A DNA stretch of 64,000 nt from assembly GCF_026540895.1 (NCBI RefSeq), contig NZ_JALNUR010000014.1, positions 1 through 64,000 of the forward strand, in the 5' to 3' direction. The stretch is from Sphingomonas sp. GM_Shp_1 (GTDB lineage: Bacteria; Pseudomonadota; Alphaproteobacteria; Sphingomonadales; Sphingomonadaceae). Shown here one piece after another: positions 1-11,473 of this stretch (position 1 is its first letter; the number at the start of each line of letters is the position of its first letter). Position numbers and translations under genes: made by a program. The notes under the pieces are model-generated. The model saw nothing but the letters and a program-made list of their open reading frames with translations, did not search any database and had not been told where the DNA came from.

Positions 1-1622
1 CGCCGGGCGCGCCGCCAGGTCAGCAGCGCGAGGAATAGGGTGACGGCGGCGGCCAGCGCGGCGACCAGCCGGAAGACGTCGTTATAGGCGCGGATATTCG
101 CCTCGCGCGTGGCGGCCTGGGACAGGAGGGCCGCCCCCTCGGCGCGGGCCAGCATGGGGTCGCCCACCACGCCCGAGACCCGCGCGCCGCCCGCCTGGAT
201 ACGCTGCGCCACCTGCGGGTCGGTGGGGTCGATATTCTGGACGATGGCGGCGCTATGCGCCTTTTCGCGGATCACCTGGTAGGTGCCGAGCAGGGCGGTG
301 CCGCCCAGCCCGCCGACCGAATTGAGCATTCCGAACAGCGCGATGAAGCTGATGACATGCCCCGCCCCCTGTTGCAGCGCGCGGGTCATCCCGAACAGCA
401 GCGACGGGCCGAGGAAGAAGGTGGTCGAAAAGGCGATCAGCGCCTGGGTCGCGTACAGTTCGGGCGCGCGGGTGAGGTTGGTCGAAAAGCTGTCGATATA
501 GGCGGCGATGGCGACCAGCCCGATCGCGAACATGACCGGATGGGTCAGCTTGGTCGGGTTCAGCGTCACCGCGCTCAGGACGACGCCCGCGACCGAGGCG
601 ATGAAGGCGATGGCGAACAGCGTGCGGAACTGATCGTTGTTCTGGCCCAGCGCGGTGAGCAGGCCGACCGCGCCGAAATTCTGTTCGGACAACACGATGC
701 GCGCCATGATTGTGACGATGGCGAAGCGGACGATGTCCATCGATCCCAGCCAGCGCGTGTTGAGCAGCGGATTGGCGCGGTGATGCTCGATCCACAGGGC
801 GGCGGCGAGCAGCGGGATGGCGATGGCCAGTGACCAGCCGATCCAGGCGGCCTGCGTCCACCACACCAGTCGCCCCTGGCCCAGCACCGCACAGAACAGC
901 CCGATCGCGGGCGCGTAGAGCGAGAAGGTCAGGAAATCGAGCGGTTCGAACGCCTTGACCCGCTGCGTCGGGGGTAGGCGCAGCGCGATGATCGCGGCCA
1001 GGCTGACCGCCGCCAGCCCGAACTCGAACAGGTACAGCGTCCGCCAGTGCGACATGGCGAGCAACTCGGGCGAGAAGAGGCGGGCGAGCGGTGTCGCGCA
1101 TTGCGGCACGCCGATGCCCAGCACGATCGCCTTCAGCCGCCATTTCGCGGGCAGCGCCTGCATCATGTAATAGAGGCCCAGCGACGACAGCGCTGCCGCC
1201 GCCATGCCGCTCGCCGCGCGCACCGCGATGGCGGTGGAGAAGTCGCGCACGAACAGATGGGCGAAGGTCAGGATCGTATAGAGCCCGGCGAACAGCAGCG
1301 CGAAGGGCCGGAGGCCGAATTGCTGGCGGAACTTGATCAGCAGCAGGTTGATCGAGGCGTTCGTCATCACATAGACGATGGGCAGCCAGGCGATCTCGGT
1401 CGGGTCCAGCCCCAGCGCACCCTGCAACTGCACCGTATTGACCTGGACCAGCGCATTGCCCAGCCCGCCGGTGATCCCGATCAGCACCGCGATCGCGCCA
1501 TAGGCGATGCGCCGGCGATAGGGATGCTCGAAATTGCCGGGCGATCCGGGAATGGTCGGCTTTTCATGGGGAGCGAAGGCCCATTCCTCCTCGCTCCAGA
1601 ATTGCCGAAACCGTGATGCCAT
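1..1622 (-). CDS. MFS drug-efflux transporter, DHA2/EmrB-like (3' end cut by window edge)
   Basis: The minus-strand frame stays open from an ATG at 1622 to the left edge, giving about 540 residues with no stop in the window. After a soluble N-terminus of about 40 residues come many hydrophobic segments, starting with AYGAIAVLIGITGGLGNAL. Next follows the motif-A-like loop after TM2 (LIKFRQQFGLRPFALLFAG), typical of 14-TM DHA2 multidrug exporters. The last residues (LFLALLTWRRAR) look like the final membrane segment and basic tail, so only a few codons are probably missing. It would export hydrophobic compounds across the inner membrane using the proton gradient. No membrane-fusion partner (EmrA) is visible on this side. 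Substrate is unknown. Confidence 0.8.
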   Translation of the reverse strand, partial: MASRFRQFWSEEEWAFAPHEKPTIPGSPGNFEHPYRRRIAYGAIAVLIGITGGLGNALVQVNTVQLQGALGLDPTEIAWLPIVYVMTNASINLLLIKFRQQFGLRPFALLFAGLYTILTFAHLFVRDFSTAIAVRAASGMAAAALSSLGLYYMMQALPAKWRLKAIVLGIGVPQCATPLARLFSPELLAMSHWRTLYLFEFGLAAVSLAAIIALRLPPTQRVKAFEPLDFLTFSLYAPAIGLFCAVLGQGRLVWWTQAAWIGWSLAIAIPLLAAALWIEHHRANPLLNTRWLGSMDIVRFAIVTIMARIVLSEQNFGAVGLLTALGQNNDQFRTLFAIAFIASVAGVVLSAVTLNPTKLTHPVMFAIGLVAIAAYIDSFSTNLTRAPELYATQALIAFSTTFFLGPSLLFGMTRALQQGAGHVISFIALFGMLNSVGGLGGTALLGTYQVIREKAHSAAIVQNIDPTDPQVAQRIQAGGARVSGVVGDPMLARAEGAALLSQAATREANIRAYNDVFRLVAALAAAVTLFLALLTWRRAR

Positions 1623-1835
1623 CCCCCGTCCTCTCTTGGCGCACGCCCCAAACGCGCAAGCGACCGTTTCGGGTGCGTGACGCTATGGCCGACGCGTCGA
1701 TCGCCGGGGCGATGCGAAGCGCTTTTGTTGCGATACAACCGACATATCCCCGTTACGGAGCTGCCCGTTCCTGCTATTTTCCCGGCGTCGCGTCGAATAA
1801 TCGCCCTTATGCGCGAAGGTGAGGAAGAGGTGCCG

Positions 1836-3269
1836 ATGGGCAAGCGCGATCCCCGAATGCCGATCAGCCATGATCTGCTCCAGGCGACGATGGATGCCTC
1901 CACCGACATGATCCAGGTGTTCGAGGCGATCCGCGACGATGCCGGGCGGATCGTCGATTTCCGCTGGGTGCTCAACAACCACCGATCGGAAAGCCTGTAT
2001 GGCGAGGTGCGCGGCCAGAGCCTGCTGGAACGCAATCCCGGCGTGGTGGTGGAGGGGATTTTCGACACCTTCTGCCGCGTGACCGAAACCGGCATCGCCG
2101 AGCAGAGGGAGCGTCATTACGTCCATGAGCAGTTCGACGGCTGGTTCTACCAGACGGTCGTGAAGCTGGGCGACGGCGTGGCGACGACCACCCGCGACAT
2201 CACCGAGTGGAAGACGTCGCAGGCCGAGGTGATCCGCCTCCGCGAGGAAGTGGTGCGGATCAAGCTGGCCGATAGCGAGAGCCAGTTGGCGGCGATCTTC
2301 GCGACCGCGCCGGTCGGCCTGTCGGTCATCGCGCCCGATGGCCGCTTCCTGCGGGTGAATGACGAACTGTGCCGGATCCTGGGTCGCTCGCGCGACGAGG
2401 TGCTGGCCTCCGGGATCGCGGACCTGACCCATGCCGACGATCTGGCCCCCAGCCTGGACGCCCTGGCCCGCGCCGCCGGGACGGGGACGCCCAGCACGCT
2501 GGACAAGCGCTATCGTCGTCCCGACGGGACGTTGGTATGGGCGAACAGCACCATCTCGCTGCTGCCCGATGGCCAGGGGCAGGCGAGCCGCTTCCTGGTG
2601 GTCACCTCCGACCTGACCGAACGGCGCAAGGCCGATGCGCTCCAGCGGGTGCTCATCGCCGAATTGCAGCATCGCACCAGCAATCTGATGGGCGTGGTCC
2701 GCTCGATCGCGAACGACAGCGTGCGCGCCAGCAGCGATCTGGCGGGCTTCCATGCCCAGTTCAACGACCGGCTGGAGGCGCTGTCGCGGGTGCAGAGCCT
2801 GTTGTCGCGGCTGAGCGAGCATGATCGGGTGTCGTTCGACGACCTGATCCAGTGCGAGCTGGCGGCGATGGGCGGCGATGCGAAGCGCGTCACGCTGCAC
2901 GGGCCGGCCGGGGTCCGTCTTCGCTCCTCGACCGTCCATACGCTGGCCATCGCGCTGCATGAACTGGCGACCAACGCGGTCAAATATGGCGCGCTGGGCC
3001 AGCCGGGGGGGCGTCTGTCGATCCGCTGGACATGGGAGCCGGACGGGCTGGACGGCAAGCCGTGGCTGCATATCGACTGGCGGGAAAGCGGCGTCGACAT
3101 GCGCGCCGCAGGCCCCGCCTCGCGCGGCGGCGGGCAGGGGCGCGAGCTGATCGAACAGGCGCTCCCCTATCAACTCGGCGCGCGCACCACCTATGAACTG
3201 GGGCCGGAAGGCGTGCACTGCACCATCGCGATGCCGGTTTCGACCAGCGTGGCGGCGGGAACGGGCTAA
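1836..3269 (+). CDS. HWE-family sensor histidine kinase with two PAS domains
   Basis: A cytoplasmic sensor kinase of about 477 residues. Two PAS-like domains lie at roughly 15-120 and 155-275 (the second ends in the usual SDLTERRKA linker). A phospho-acceptor region with ELQHRTSNLMGVVRSIA and an ATPase domain follow. The N-box HELATNAVKYG carries the His, and DWRESG carries the W-x-E, that define the HWE kinase family common in alphaproteobacteria. There is no signal peptide or membrane segment. I chose the ATG at 1836 because GAGGAAGAGG lies just upstream; an in-frame ATG at 1809 is possible. No response regulator is adjacent on this strand, so it is probably an orphan kinase. Signal unknown. 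Confidence 0.85.
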   Translation: MGKRDPRMPISHDLLQATMDASTDMIQVFEAIRDDAGRIVDFRWVLNNHRSESLYGEVRGQSLLERNPGVVVEGIFDTFCRVTETGIAEQRERHYVHEQFDGWFYQTVVKLGDGVATTTRDITEWKTSQAEVIRLREEVVRIKLADSESQLAAIFATAPVGLSVIAPDGRFLRVNDELCRILGRSRDEVLASGIADLTHADDLAPSLDALARAAGTGTPSTLDKRYRRPDGTLVWANSTISLLPDGQGQASRFLVVTSDLTERRKADALQRVLIAELQHRTSNLMGVVRSIANDSVRASSDLAGFHAQFNDRLEALSRVQSLLSRLSEHDRVSFDDLIQCELAAMGGDAKRVTLHGPAGVRLRSSTVHTLAIALHELATNAVKYGALGQPGGRLSIRWTWEPDGLDGKPWLHIDWRESGVDMRAAGPASRGGGQGRELIEQALPYQLGARTTYELGPEGVHCTIAMPVSTSVAAGTG

Positions 3270-3329
3270 GCTACGGCTCCCACCCTTCTCCCCCAGCGGG
3301 AAAGGTACGGAGCACCTGCCTCACCCCGC

Positions 3330-5855
3330 TCAGTCGTCCAGCATCGCCCGGATACGCGCCGCCAGATCGGCGAAGTCGAACGGCTTGGTGATCAGCGCCA
3401 CGCCCGCGTCCAGCCGTCCGCCATGGACGATCACGTCGCGGGCATAGCCGGTGGTGAACAGCACCTTCAACTCGGGGTGGAGCGACCGCGCGGCGGAGGC
3501 CAGGTCGGCCCCGGTCATGCCGCCCGGCAGCACCACGTCGGAAAAGAGCAGCGCGATCCGCGTCGCCTCGGGCGCGTCCAGCAGGGCGAGCGCGGAGGCG
3601 CCGTCCTCCGCCTCCAGCACCTCATAGCCCAGTTCGCGCAGCGCCTCGGTCGAATAGGCGCGGACATCGGCATCGTCCTCGACCACTAGGATCGTCTCCG
3701 ACCCGCGCATCGGGCGGGTGGCGGCGGATACCTCGGCGACCGGTGCCGCCTCGCCATGGTGGCGCGGCAGGAACAGGGTGACGCGGGTACCCTGGCCGGG
3801 GTGGGACTCGATATTCACCTGCCCGCCCGACTGCTTGGCGAAGCCATAGACCATCGACAGGCCCAGGCCGGTCCCCTTGCCGACCTCCTTGGTGGTGAAG
3901 AACGGCTCGAACACCCGGCCCAGCGTCGCGCGGTCCATGCCGATGCCGGTGTCGCTGACCTCGATCGCGACATAATCGCCGGGATCGGTGGCATAGGGGG
4001 CGGGGCCCGCCGCCATCGTCGTCAGCCCGTCCCGCGTGGCGTTGCGCATCGCGATCGACAGGGTGCCGCCATGCGGCATGGCGTCGCGCGCATTGACCGC
4101 CAGGTTCAGGATCGCGCTTTCCAGCTGGTTGGGATCGGCCTCGACCGGCCAGAGATCGGGCGCGGCCTCGATCGCCAGCGACACCTGCTCGCCCAGCGTG
4201 CGGGTCAACAGGTCGGACAGTCCGTCGACCAGCCGGACCGCATCCACCGATTGCGGGGCCAAAGGCTGCCGCCGCGAAAAGGCGAGCAGCCGCTGGGTCA
4301 GCGTCGCGGCCCGCTTCGCGCCCGTCATCGCATGGGTGGCGGCGCGCCGGGCGCGGGGATGCTCGTCGATCGGCAGGAAACGGTCCAGCATCTCCAGATT
4401 GCCGACCACGACCTGGAGCAGATTGTTGAAGTCGTGCGCGATACCGCCGGTCAACTGGCCCACCGCCTCCATCTTCTGGCTCTGGCGGAGTTGCGCCTCC
4501 ATATCGGCCAGCCGCTCCTGCTGGGCGAGGCGTTCCGACACGTCGGTCGCGAACTGATAGGCGCCGAGCGGCGTACCCTCGGGCGAGACCAGCGGGCTGA
4601 AGCGCAACTCATAATGCCGCCGATGGCCGTCCAGATCCTCCAGCGCCTGGATGACCGAAAAATCCTCGCCCGCCAGCACCCGCGTCCAGTAATCGCGCAT
4701 CACCGACAGGATTTCGGGGCGACGCGCCATCGCCTCGCTCTTGTGCTGACCGATCTGGGGACGGATGCCGAAGATGCGCTCGAAATCGTCGGCGGCGGCG
4801 CGGTTGATCGCCAGATAGCGGTGATCGAAGCCCAGCACCTGGACCATGGTGCCGGTCGAATCCATGATGTCGGCGAACAGCCTGCGCTCGGCCAGAGCCT
4901 CGACCACGCGGCGTTCCAGCACGGCGTTGACGTCGCGCAGCGTCTCCTCGGCCCGGCGGCGTTCGTCGATGTCGAACACCGATCCGACCATGCCCAGATA
5001 GGTGCCGTCCTCGTCGGTGCGCGGGATCGCCGTCACCATCGACCAGCGATAGGTGCCGTCATGATGCAGCAGGCGGAATTCCAGGCTGAACGAGACCTGG
5101 TTTCCGGTCGCGTTGCGGAACGCCGTCTCCACGGCGCATCGGTCGTCGGGGAAGATCGCCTTCAACCACTGGAAGTCCAGGCCCTGCTCCATCGGCAGTC
5201 CGGTCTGCACGCTCCAGGCCCGGTTGATATAGACGCAGTGGCCGTCCGCGCGCGTGACCCACATGATGATGGGCACATGGTCGGCGACGTTGCGGAACCG
5301 CGCCTCACTCTCCCGCGCGGCGGCGATGGCGATCTCCCGCTCCTGCCGATCGCGCATCCGTGCGCTGCTGTCGATCACCGTCGCCAATATGCCCGAAGGC
5401 TGCCCCGTCTCGTCCGCGATCGGCGTATAGTCCAGGTCCAGCCAATGCTGTTCCGCCACGCCGCGATGCGCCAGCAACATGGCCTGGTCGCGATAGGCCA
5501 GCGGCTCTCCGCCGAGCACGGTCGCGATCACCTGGGCATTGAAGACCGCCGCCTCGGGCCAGCTGTCGAGCAGCCGCCGGCCCAGGATCGCGGGGTGCCG
5601 GTCGCCCGAGAAGGCCGCATAGGCCGCATTGTAGATCAGGATGCCCTCCGGCCCCCAGATCGTCGCCATCGGGATGGAGGAGGACAGCGCGATACCGATC
5701 GCGGTCAACCGGCTCTGCGGCCAGTCGGCGATCGGCCCCAATGGCGTCGCGGCCCAGTCATGCCCCGCGATCAGCCGCCCCATCTCGCCGTTGCGCGCCA
5801 AGATGGCGGCAAACCCGGCAGGGATGTCGGCTCGGTCGTGGGTAGTCGCGATCAT
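3330..5855 (-). CDS. Hybrid sensor histidine kinase/response regulator with multiple PAS domains
   Basis: A protein of about 841 residues. Three PAS-like domains lie at about 50-170, 190-310 and 325-440. A HisKA domain follows with the H-box GGIAHDFNNLLQ, then a HATPase_c domain (N-box NLAVNARDAM, G-box GTGLGLSMVYGF), and a C-terminal receiver starting ILVVEDDADV with acceptor Asp in LLFSDVVLPGG and the conserved Lys in ITKPFDF. This HisKA subtype (HDFNN) with a fused receiver is widespread in alphaproteobacteria. The ATG at 5855 has a GGGAGGAACC ribosome-binding site; the frame opens further upstream to 6089 but without support. It is cytoplasmic (no TM segments) and convergent with the HWE kinase at 1836. 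Divergent from acs across a 274-bp gap. Confidence 0.88.
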   Translation of the reverse strand: MIATTHDRADIPAGFAAILARNGEMGRLIAGHDWAATPLGPIADWPQSRLTAIGIALSSSIPMATIWGPEGILIYNAAYAAFSGDRHPAILGRRLLDSWPEAAVFNAQVIATVLGGEPLAYRDQAMLLAHRGVAEQHWLDLDYTPIADETGQPSGILATVIDSSARMRDRQEREIAIAAARESEARFRNVADHVPIIMWVTRADGHCVYINRAWSVQTGLPMEQGLDFQWLKAIFPDDRCAVETAFRNATGNQVSFSLEFRLLHHDGTYRWSMVTAIPRTDEDGTYLGMVGSVFDIDERRRAEETLRDVNAVLERRVVEALAERRLFADIMDSTGTMVQVLGFDHRYLAINRAAADDFERIFGIRPQIGQHKSEAMARRPEILSVMRDYWTRVLAGEDFSVIQALEDLDGHRRHYELRFSPLVSPEGTPLGAYQFATDVSERLAQQERLADMEAQLRQSQKMEAVGQLTGGIAHDFNNLLQVVVGNLEMLDRFLPIDEHPRARRAATHAMTGAKRAATLTQRLLAFSRRQPLAPQSVDAVRLVDGLSDLLTRTLGEQVSLAIEAAPDLWPVEADPNQLESAILNLAVNARDAMPHGGTLSIAMRNATRDGLTTMAAGPAPYATDPGDYVAIEVSDTGIGMDRATLGRVFEPFFTTKEVGKGTGLGLSMVYGFAKQSGGQVNIESHPGQGTRVTLFLPRHHGEAAPVAEVSAATRPMRGSETILVVEDDADVRAYSTEALRELGYEVLEAEDGASALALLDAPEATRIALLFSDVVLPGGMTGADLASAARSLHPELKVLFTTGYARDVIVHGGRLDAGVALITKPFDFADLAARIRAMLDD

Positions 5856-6129
5856 GCTCGGTTCCTCCCCCCTCGAAACCCGGCGCAAGAGATGCTGTAG
5901 CGTTGCTTTCGTTCGAGGAACAGAGGCGCGCACCCGTATCTTGCTCTGGGTAGGTGAAATTATTCCAAATCCGTTCCTTTTGTTTGTCGGGGCCATCGTT
6001 ACGCTTGCGATCTCTACCGGCGCCGCGGCCCGATCCGGTCGGTCGCCCGCACGCATCACTTTGTCACGGACCCGATAGGCATTTGCCATGTTGGACTGCT
6101 AAAGCTGAGCGAAAATAGGAGAGACAGGC

Positions 6130-8082
<1,953 letters not shown>

Positions 8083-8128
8083 TTTGAGGACGGGGGGCCG
8101 CTGGCTTGGCGGCCTCCCGACGCCCCTT

Positions 8129-8216
8129 GGCCTTCGACTTCGCTCAGGCCGAACGGAGCGAGGGAACAAGGCCTCTCATACCCACCATCCGTTCAGCCTG
8201 AGCGAAGTCGAAGGCC
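8129..8216. repeat. Palindromic intergenic repeat, family R1, paired copy
   Basis: Arms 8129-8156 and 8189-8216 are near-perfect inverted copies of a 28-bp unit with core CTTCGACTTCGCTCAGGC, separated by 32 bp. The same unit recurs as a pair at 44854-44923 and as a single arm at 52949-52976. It lies between convergent acs and the PPIase gene and may act as a bidirectional terminator or be a REP-like element. Confidence 0.8.
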
Positions 8217-8235
8217 ACTCCCCCATGCAAGGGAA

Positions 8236-9105
8236 TCAGGGCGCCTTGCGCACCGGCGGCAAGGCGGCGCAAATATCCACACCCCCCGCCGGCACGGTGA
8301 AGAAGTCGTTCTTCCGATTCTCCCGCCCCTTGATCCAGGCGGCGAAGCGCGGCGACGCCGTCTCGCGATACTGGTAATGCGGTCGCTCAGCGGCGGGCAG
8401 TTCGCTCGCCAGCCGGGCCGAGACGATCGGCAGACGCTGCGCCACTTCCTTGTAGAAGCCTAGATCCCCCATCCCGCGCGGCAGGGTGGACAGCGCCTCC
8501 ATCCCGTCGATCACCCGCCCCGCCACCGCGATATTGCGGTCCAGCCCGCGCGGCGAATGGCCGATGATCGTGTAGAGTTCCGCCCCGGTCCCCGTGCTCG
8601 GCGCCAGGTCGCGCGCGACGCCGACCATGCCATAGCAATGCGGAAGCCATTCCGACGACGCATCCCCCGCCAGCGGCCAGCCATCGCGGCTATAGCCCGC
8701 CCAGGCGGCATAGGGATCGGGTCTGCTCAACCGCGCGACCGCGCTGTTGCCCGCGCGGACATACTCGGCGGGCGGATTGGCGACGATGCCGGGGGGCAGC
8801 GGCTTCTTCTCGGTCGCGTCGCCCCATTGCGCGACATAATTTTCCTGGACCCGGTAGACGCTGGTCCCCGCATCCCACCAATGCGCCCGCGCCAGCGCGC
8901 GGATGTTGGCTACATGGACCGGCGTCTGCGCGGCGGCGAGGCGCACCGTCACCGTCTTGCCGTTCGACAGGGTGAAGATCAGCACCTCGTCATCCGGCAC
9001 CGCGATCCAGTCGGACGGCAGGGGATCGCTCGCCTGCGCGACGGCAGGAGCGGGAGCGGGCGAAGCCTGCGCGAAAAGCGCGGCGAGCAGAAGCGCGATC
9101 GTCAT
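8236..9105 (-). CDS. Cyclophilin-type peptidylprolyl isomerase-like protein, exported
   Basis: About 289 residues with an N-terminal signal peptide (MTIALLLAALFAQASPAPA) from the ATG at 9105. The body begins with a cyclophilin-like beta strand (LIFTLSNGKTVTVRL), then PVHVANIRALA, YVAQWGDAT and a late segment RNIAVAGRVIDGMEALS that matches the end of the cyclophilin barrel. It probably acts in the periplasm. The canonical cyclophilin active-site run FHRxIPxFMxQGGD is only weakly preserved (VYRVQENYVAQWGD), so catalytic activity is uncertain. The frame extends upstream to 9138, but the signal peptide favours 9105. Confidence 0.72.
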   Translation of the reverse strand: MTIALLLAALFAQASPAPAPAVAQASDPLPSDWIAVPDDEVLIFTLSNGKTVTVRLAAAQTPVHVANIRALARAHWWDAGTSVYRVQENYVAQWGDATEKKPLPPGIVANPPAEYVRAGNSAVARLSRPDPYAAWAGYSRDGWPLAGDASSEWLPHCYGMVGVARDLAPSTGTGAELYTIIGHSPRGLDRNIAVAGRVIDGMEALSTLPRGMGDLGFYKEVAQRLPIVSARLASELPAAERPHYQYRETASPRFAAWIKGRENRKNDFFTVPAGGVDICAALPPVRKAP

Positions 9106-9201
9106 GATGGAACAGACTGCCCCAGCCCGATCCCCCACGCAATCGCTTGCGCGGGGCGCAGAAGCGCATTAGGGGCGCGTGCTCCAGGCATGAACTCATG
9201 C

Positions 9202-9292
9202 GGAGCGGTGGCCGAGTGGTCGAAGGCGCTCGCCTGGAAAGTGAGTATACGGCAAAACCGTATCGAGGGTTCGAATCCCTCCCGCTCCGCCA
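9202..9292 (+). tRNA. tRNA-Ser (anticodon GGA)
   Basis: 91-nt class II tRNA. The acceptor GGAGCGG pairs with CCGCTCC, the D-arm is present, the anticodon loop CTGGAAA places GGA, a long variable arm (ATACGG..CCGTAT) marks it as serine, the T-arm contains GGTTCGAATCC, and CCA is encoded. Confidence 0.97.
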
Positions 9293-9462
9293 TATCTCGT
9301 CGATTTTGCTCAGCGCCTGAAGTCGCGAACGGCGCCATCCCGTGGTTATCCGGTCGGGCGGTCCGTCGGACATCGCGGTGCAGTTTTGCGCCTGCTCGAA
9401 GGTTATCACCGGGCCGTTGCGGCGTGGAGAAAACGGAGCGATCATGCGATGACGATCCCCTC

Positions 9463-10449
9463 ATGACCAAGACCCGCAACCGCTATTATGACGGTCCGCC
9501 GAGCGACCATTTCGATGGGACGCGCTTTTTCAATCCGGGGCAGGCCGGTACCGATCGCGGGCTGCGCGCGGTGCTGCGGTGGAAGCTGGCGGGCGGGGCC
9601 GCCCGGTGGCCCCGATCGGTGCCGGTGACGCCCGCCACGCCGCTGGCGCGGGTCGATGGGCTGATCGTTACCATGGTCGGCCATGCGTCGCTGCTGATCC
9701 AGGTCGCCGGGGTCAATATCCTGACCGACCCCGTCTGGTCGGAGCGTGCCAGCCCCTTTCGTCGTATCGGCCCCAGGCGCGTGACCGCGCCGGGGATCGC
9801 GTTCGAGGACCTGCCGCCGATCGATATCGTCCTGCTCAGCCATGGGCATTACGACCATCTCGACATCGATACGCTCCGGCGGTTGCAGGTGGATCATGAT
9901 CCGCTGATGGCGATGCCGCTCGGCAATGATGCGATCGTGCGCCGGGCGATACCGGATGCGCGCTGCGTGACGGCCGACTGGTGGGATCGCCTGGATCTGG
10001 GGCAGGGCGTCACCTCGACATTGACGCCCGCCTATCACTGGTCGAACCGCTGGCCGAGCGACACGCGGATGATGCTGTGGGGTGGGCATTATCTCGACAC
10101 CCCGGCGGGATCGCTGTGGTTCGTCGGCGACACGGGCTATGGCGACGGTCGCATCTTCGGCGAGGTCCGCACCCGGCTGGGATCGCCGGACGTGGCGCTG
10201 ATCCCGATCGGAGCCTATGCGCCGCGCTGGTTCATGGCGGCGCAGCATGTCGATCCGGCGGAGGCGGTGCGGATCTTCACCGATGTCGGCGCGAACAGGG
10301 CGCTGGGTATCCATTGGGGGACGTTCCAGTTGACCGACGAGGCGCGGGATGCGCCGGTGCGGGAACTGGCCCAGGCGCTGTCGTCGGCCAGCATCCCGCC
10401 GGAGCATTTCGTGGCAGCGGAGCCGGGGCGGGCTTACTCCTTTCCCTGA
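9463..10449 (+). CDS. Metallo-beta-lactamase-fold hydrolase (NAPE-PLD / UlaG-like)
   Basis: About 328 residues. The central LSHGHYDHLD is the HxHxDH zinc motif. MVGHASLLIQ and ILTDPVWSERASPF upstream are the lipid-hydrolase-like (N-acyl-phosphatidylethanolamine phospholipase D-like) signature. FVGDTGYGDG supplies the bridging Asp, and IHWGTFQLTDE the last His. The frame remains open back through the tRNA-Ser gene, so the start must be downstream of 9292; the ATG at 9463 is the only one available. Probably cytoplasmic. The exact substrate cannot be read from the sequence. Confidence 0.85.
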   Translation: MTKTRNRYYDGPPSDHFDGTRFFNPGQAGTDRGLRAVLRWKLAGGAARWPRSVPVTPATPLARVDGLIVTMVGHASLLIQVAGVNILTDPVWSERASPFRRIGPRRVTAPGIAFEDLPPIDIVLLSHGHYDHLDIDTLRRLQVDHDPLMAMPLGNDAIVRRAIPDARCVTADWWDRLDLGQGVTSTLTPAYHWSNRWPSDTRMMLWGGHYLDTPAGSLWFVGDTGYGDGRIFGEVRTRLGSPDVALIPIGAYAPRWFMAAQHVDPAEAVRIFTDVGANRALGIHWGTFQLTDEARDAPVRELAQALSSASIPPEHFVAAEPGRAYSFP

Positions 10450-10513
10450 TCGCGAGCGGGGTTGCTGACGACACAGGTTTCCGACTGGACAAGCTGTTCG
10501 GCATAGCTCAATC

Positions 10514-10525
10514 TTCGTATACGAA
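10514..10525. promoter_or_regulatory. Perfect 12-bp palindrome TTCGTATACGAA, possible operator
   Basis: TTCGTATACGAA is an exact palindrome 16 bp upstream of the start of the lipoprotein gene at 10541. Its position fits a repressor site, but no regulator is adjacent and chance is not excluded. Confidence 0.25.
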
Positions 10526-10540
10526 ATACGAGGTGAGCTT

Positions 10541-11473
10541 ATGATGAATGGGCGTGGGTGGACCCGAAAAGGACGTAGCGAGGGTCCGCGAGCCAGGGGG
10601 CACGTCCGCATCCCATCGCTCACCTTCGGCCTGTTGATCGTTCTGGGAGCCAGCGCCTGCGCGTCCATGGGGCCGCCGCCCGCCGCGTTGAAACTCGCGC
10701 CATTCTATACCCGGTATCTCGACGCAGGGGGGATTCCGATCACCGCATCCAGCCAGGTCTCTCCCGCGGCCATGCGCCGGGCGCGGAAGATCGCCGTCCA
10801 GATGCTGGCGCACCGCCCGGACATCCTGCTCGCGTTGCGGAAGAGCGGTGCGCGAATCGCGATCATGGCGGAGACGGAGGGGACGACCGATCTCCCCGAA
10901 CAGGCCGACTGGAAGAAGCCGGAACGCGACGACCCGGTCCTGACCTTTTGCGAACGCAAACATTATGACGAACGCATCGGGCGGCTGAGCGACCGCGACT
11001 ATTGGAATGGTCGCGCACGCGGCATGGGCGGGTTGCTGACCAGCGGCGCGGAGGAGAATCTGCTCGGGCGGCCGGGCACCCGATATTTTGGCGAGAACAT
11101 CTTCGTCCATGAATTCTCGCACGAGATCATGACCGGGATCGAGGTCGCGGACCCCGACCTCTTCGCGCGGATCAAGGCGCGCTATGCCGAGGCGAAGGCC
11201 AAGGGCCTTTGGAAGGGCGAATATGGCGAAACCACCGCCGAGGAATATTGGGCGGAGGGGACGCAATTCTGGTTCAACTCCAACAAGCTGGCGGTGGTCG
11301 ACGGACAGCGCATCCTGTCGGACCAGGATCTGCGCGCCTATGATCCGGCGCTCTATGCGCTGCTGGCCGAGGTCTATGGCGATCGACATCATCTCGATGC
11401 CGATGTCTTCTACGATCACCCGGCGCGCGTACCGTCCGGGCCTCTCCCCCGTTCCACCGCCGAGGTTTGCTGA
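10541..11473 (+). CDS. Putative zincin-like lipoprotein (HExxH metallopeptidase fold)
   Basis: About 310 residues. A basic N-terminus, a hydrophobic stretch (FGLLIVLGASAC) and a Cys give a lipoprotein-type signal. In the middle, HEFSHEIMTGI is an HExxH zinc-binding helix. Further on, EEYWAEGTQFWF resembles the downstream Glu ligand helix of WAEG-type zincins. It would be membrane-anchored in the periplasm or outer membrane. The double ATG at 10541 follows GAGGTGAG. The stop codon overlaps the start of the next gene (TGATG), so the two are translationally coupled. No exact family name is claimed; metallopeptidase activity is inferred from the motif only. Confidence 0.65.
   Translation: MMNGRGWTRKGRSEGPRARGHVRIPSLTFGLLIVLGASACASMGPPPAALKLAPFYTRYLDAGGIPITASSQVSPAAMRRARKIAVQMLAHRPDILLALRKSGARIAIMAETEGTTDLPEQADWKKPERDDPVLTFCERKHYDERIGRLSDRDYWNGRARGMGGLLTSGAEENLLGRPGTRYFGENIFVHEFSHEIMTGIEVADPDLFARIKARYAEAKAKGLWKGEYGETTAEEYWAEGTQFWFNSNKLAVVDGQRILSDQDLRAYDPALYALLAEVYGDRHHLDADVFYDHPARVPSGPLPRSTAEVC

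Noticed and set aside
8557..9462. N-terminal extension of the metallo-hydrolase frame
   Set aside because: It would cross tRNA-Ser and the antisense PPIase gene; start placed at 9463.
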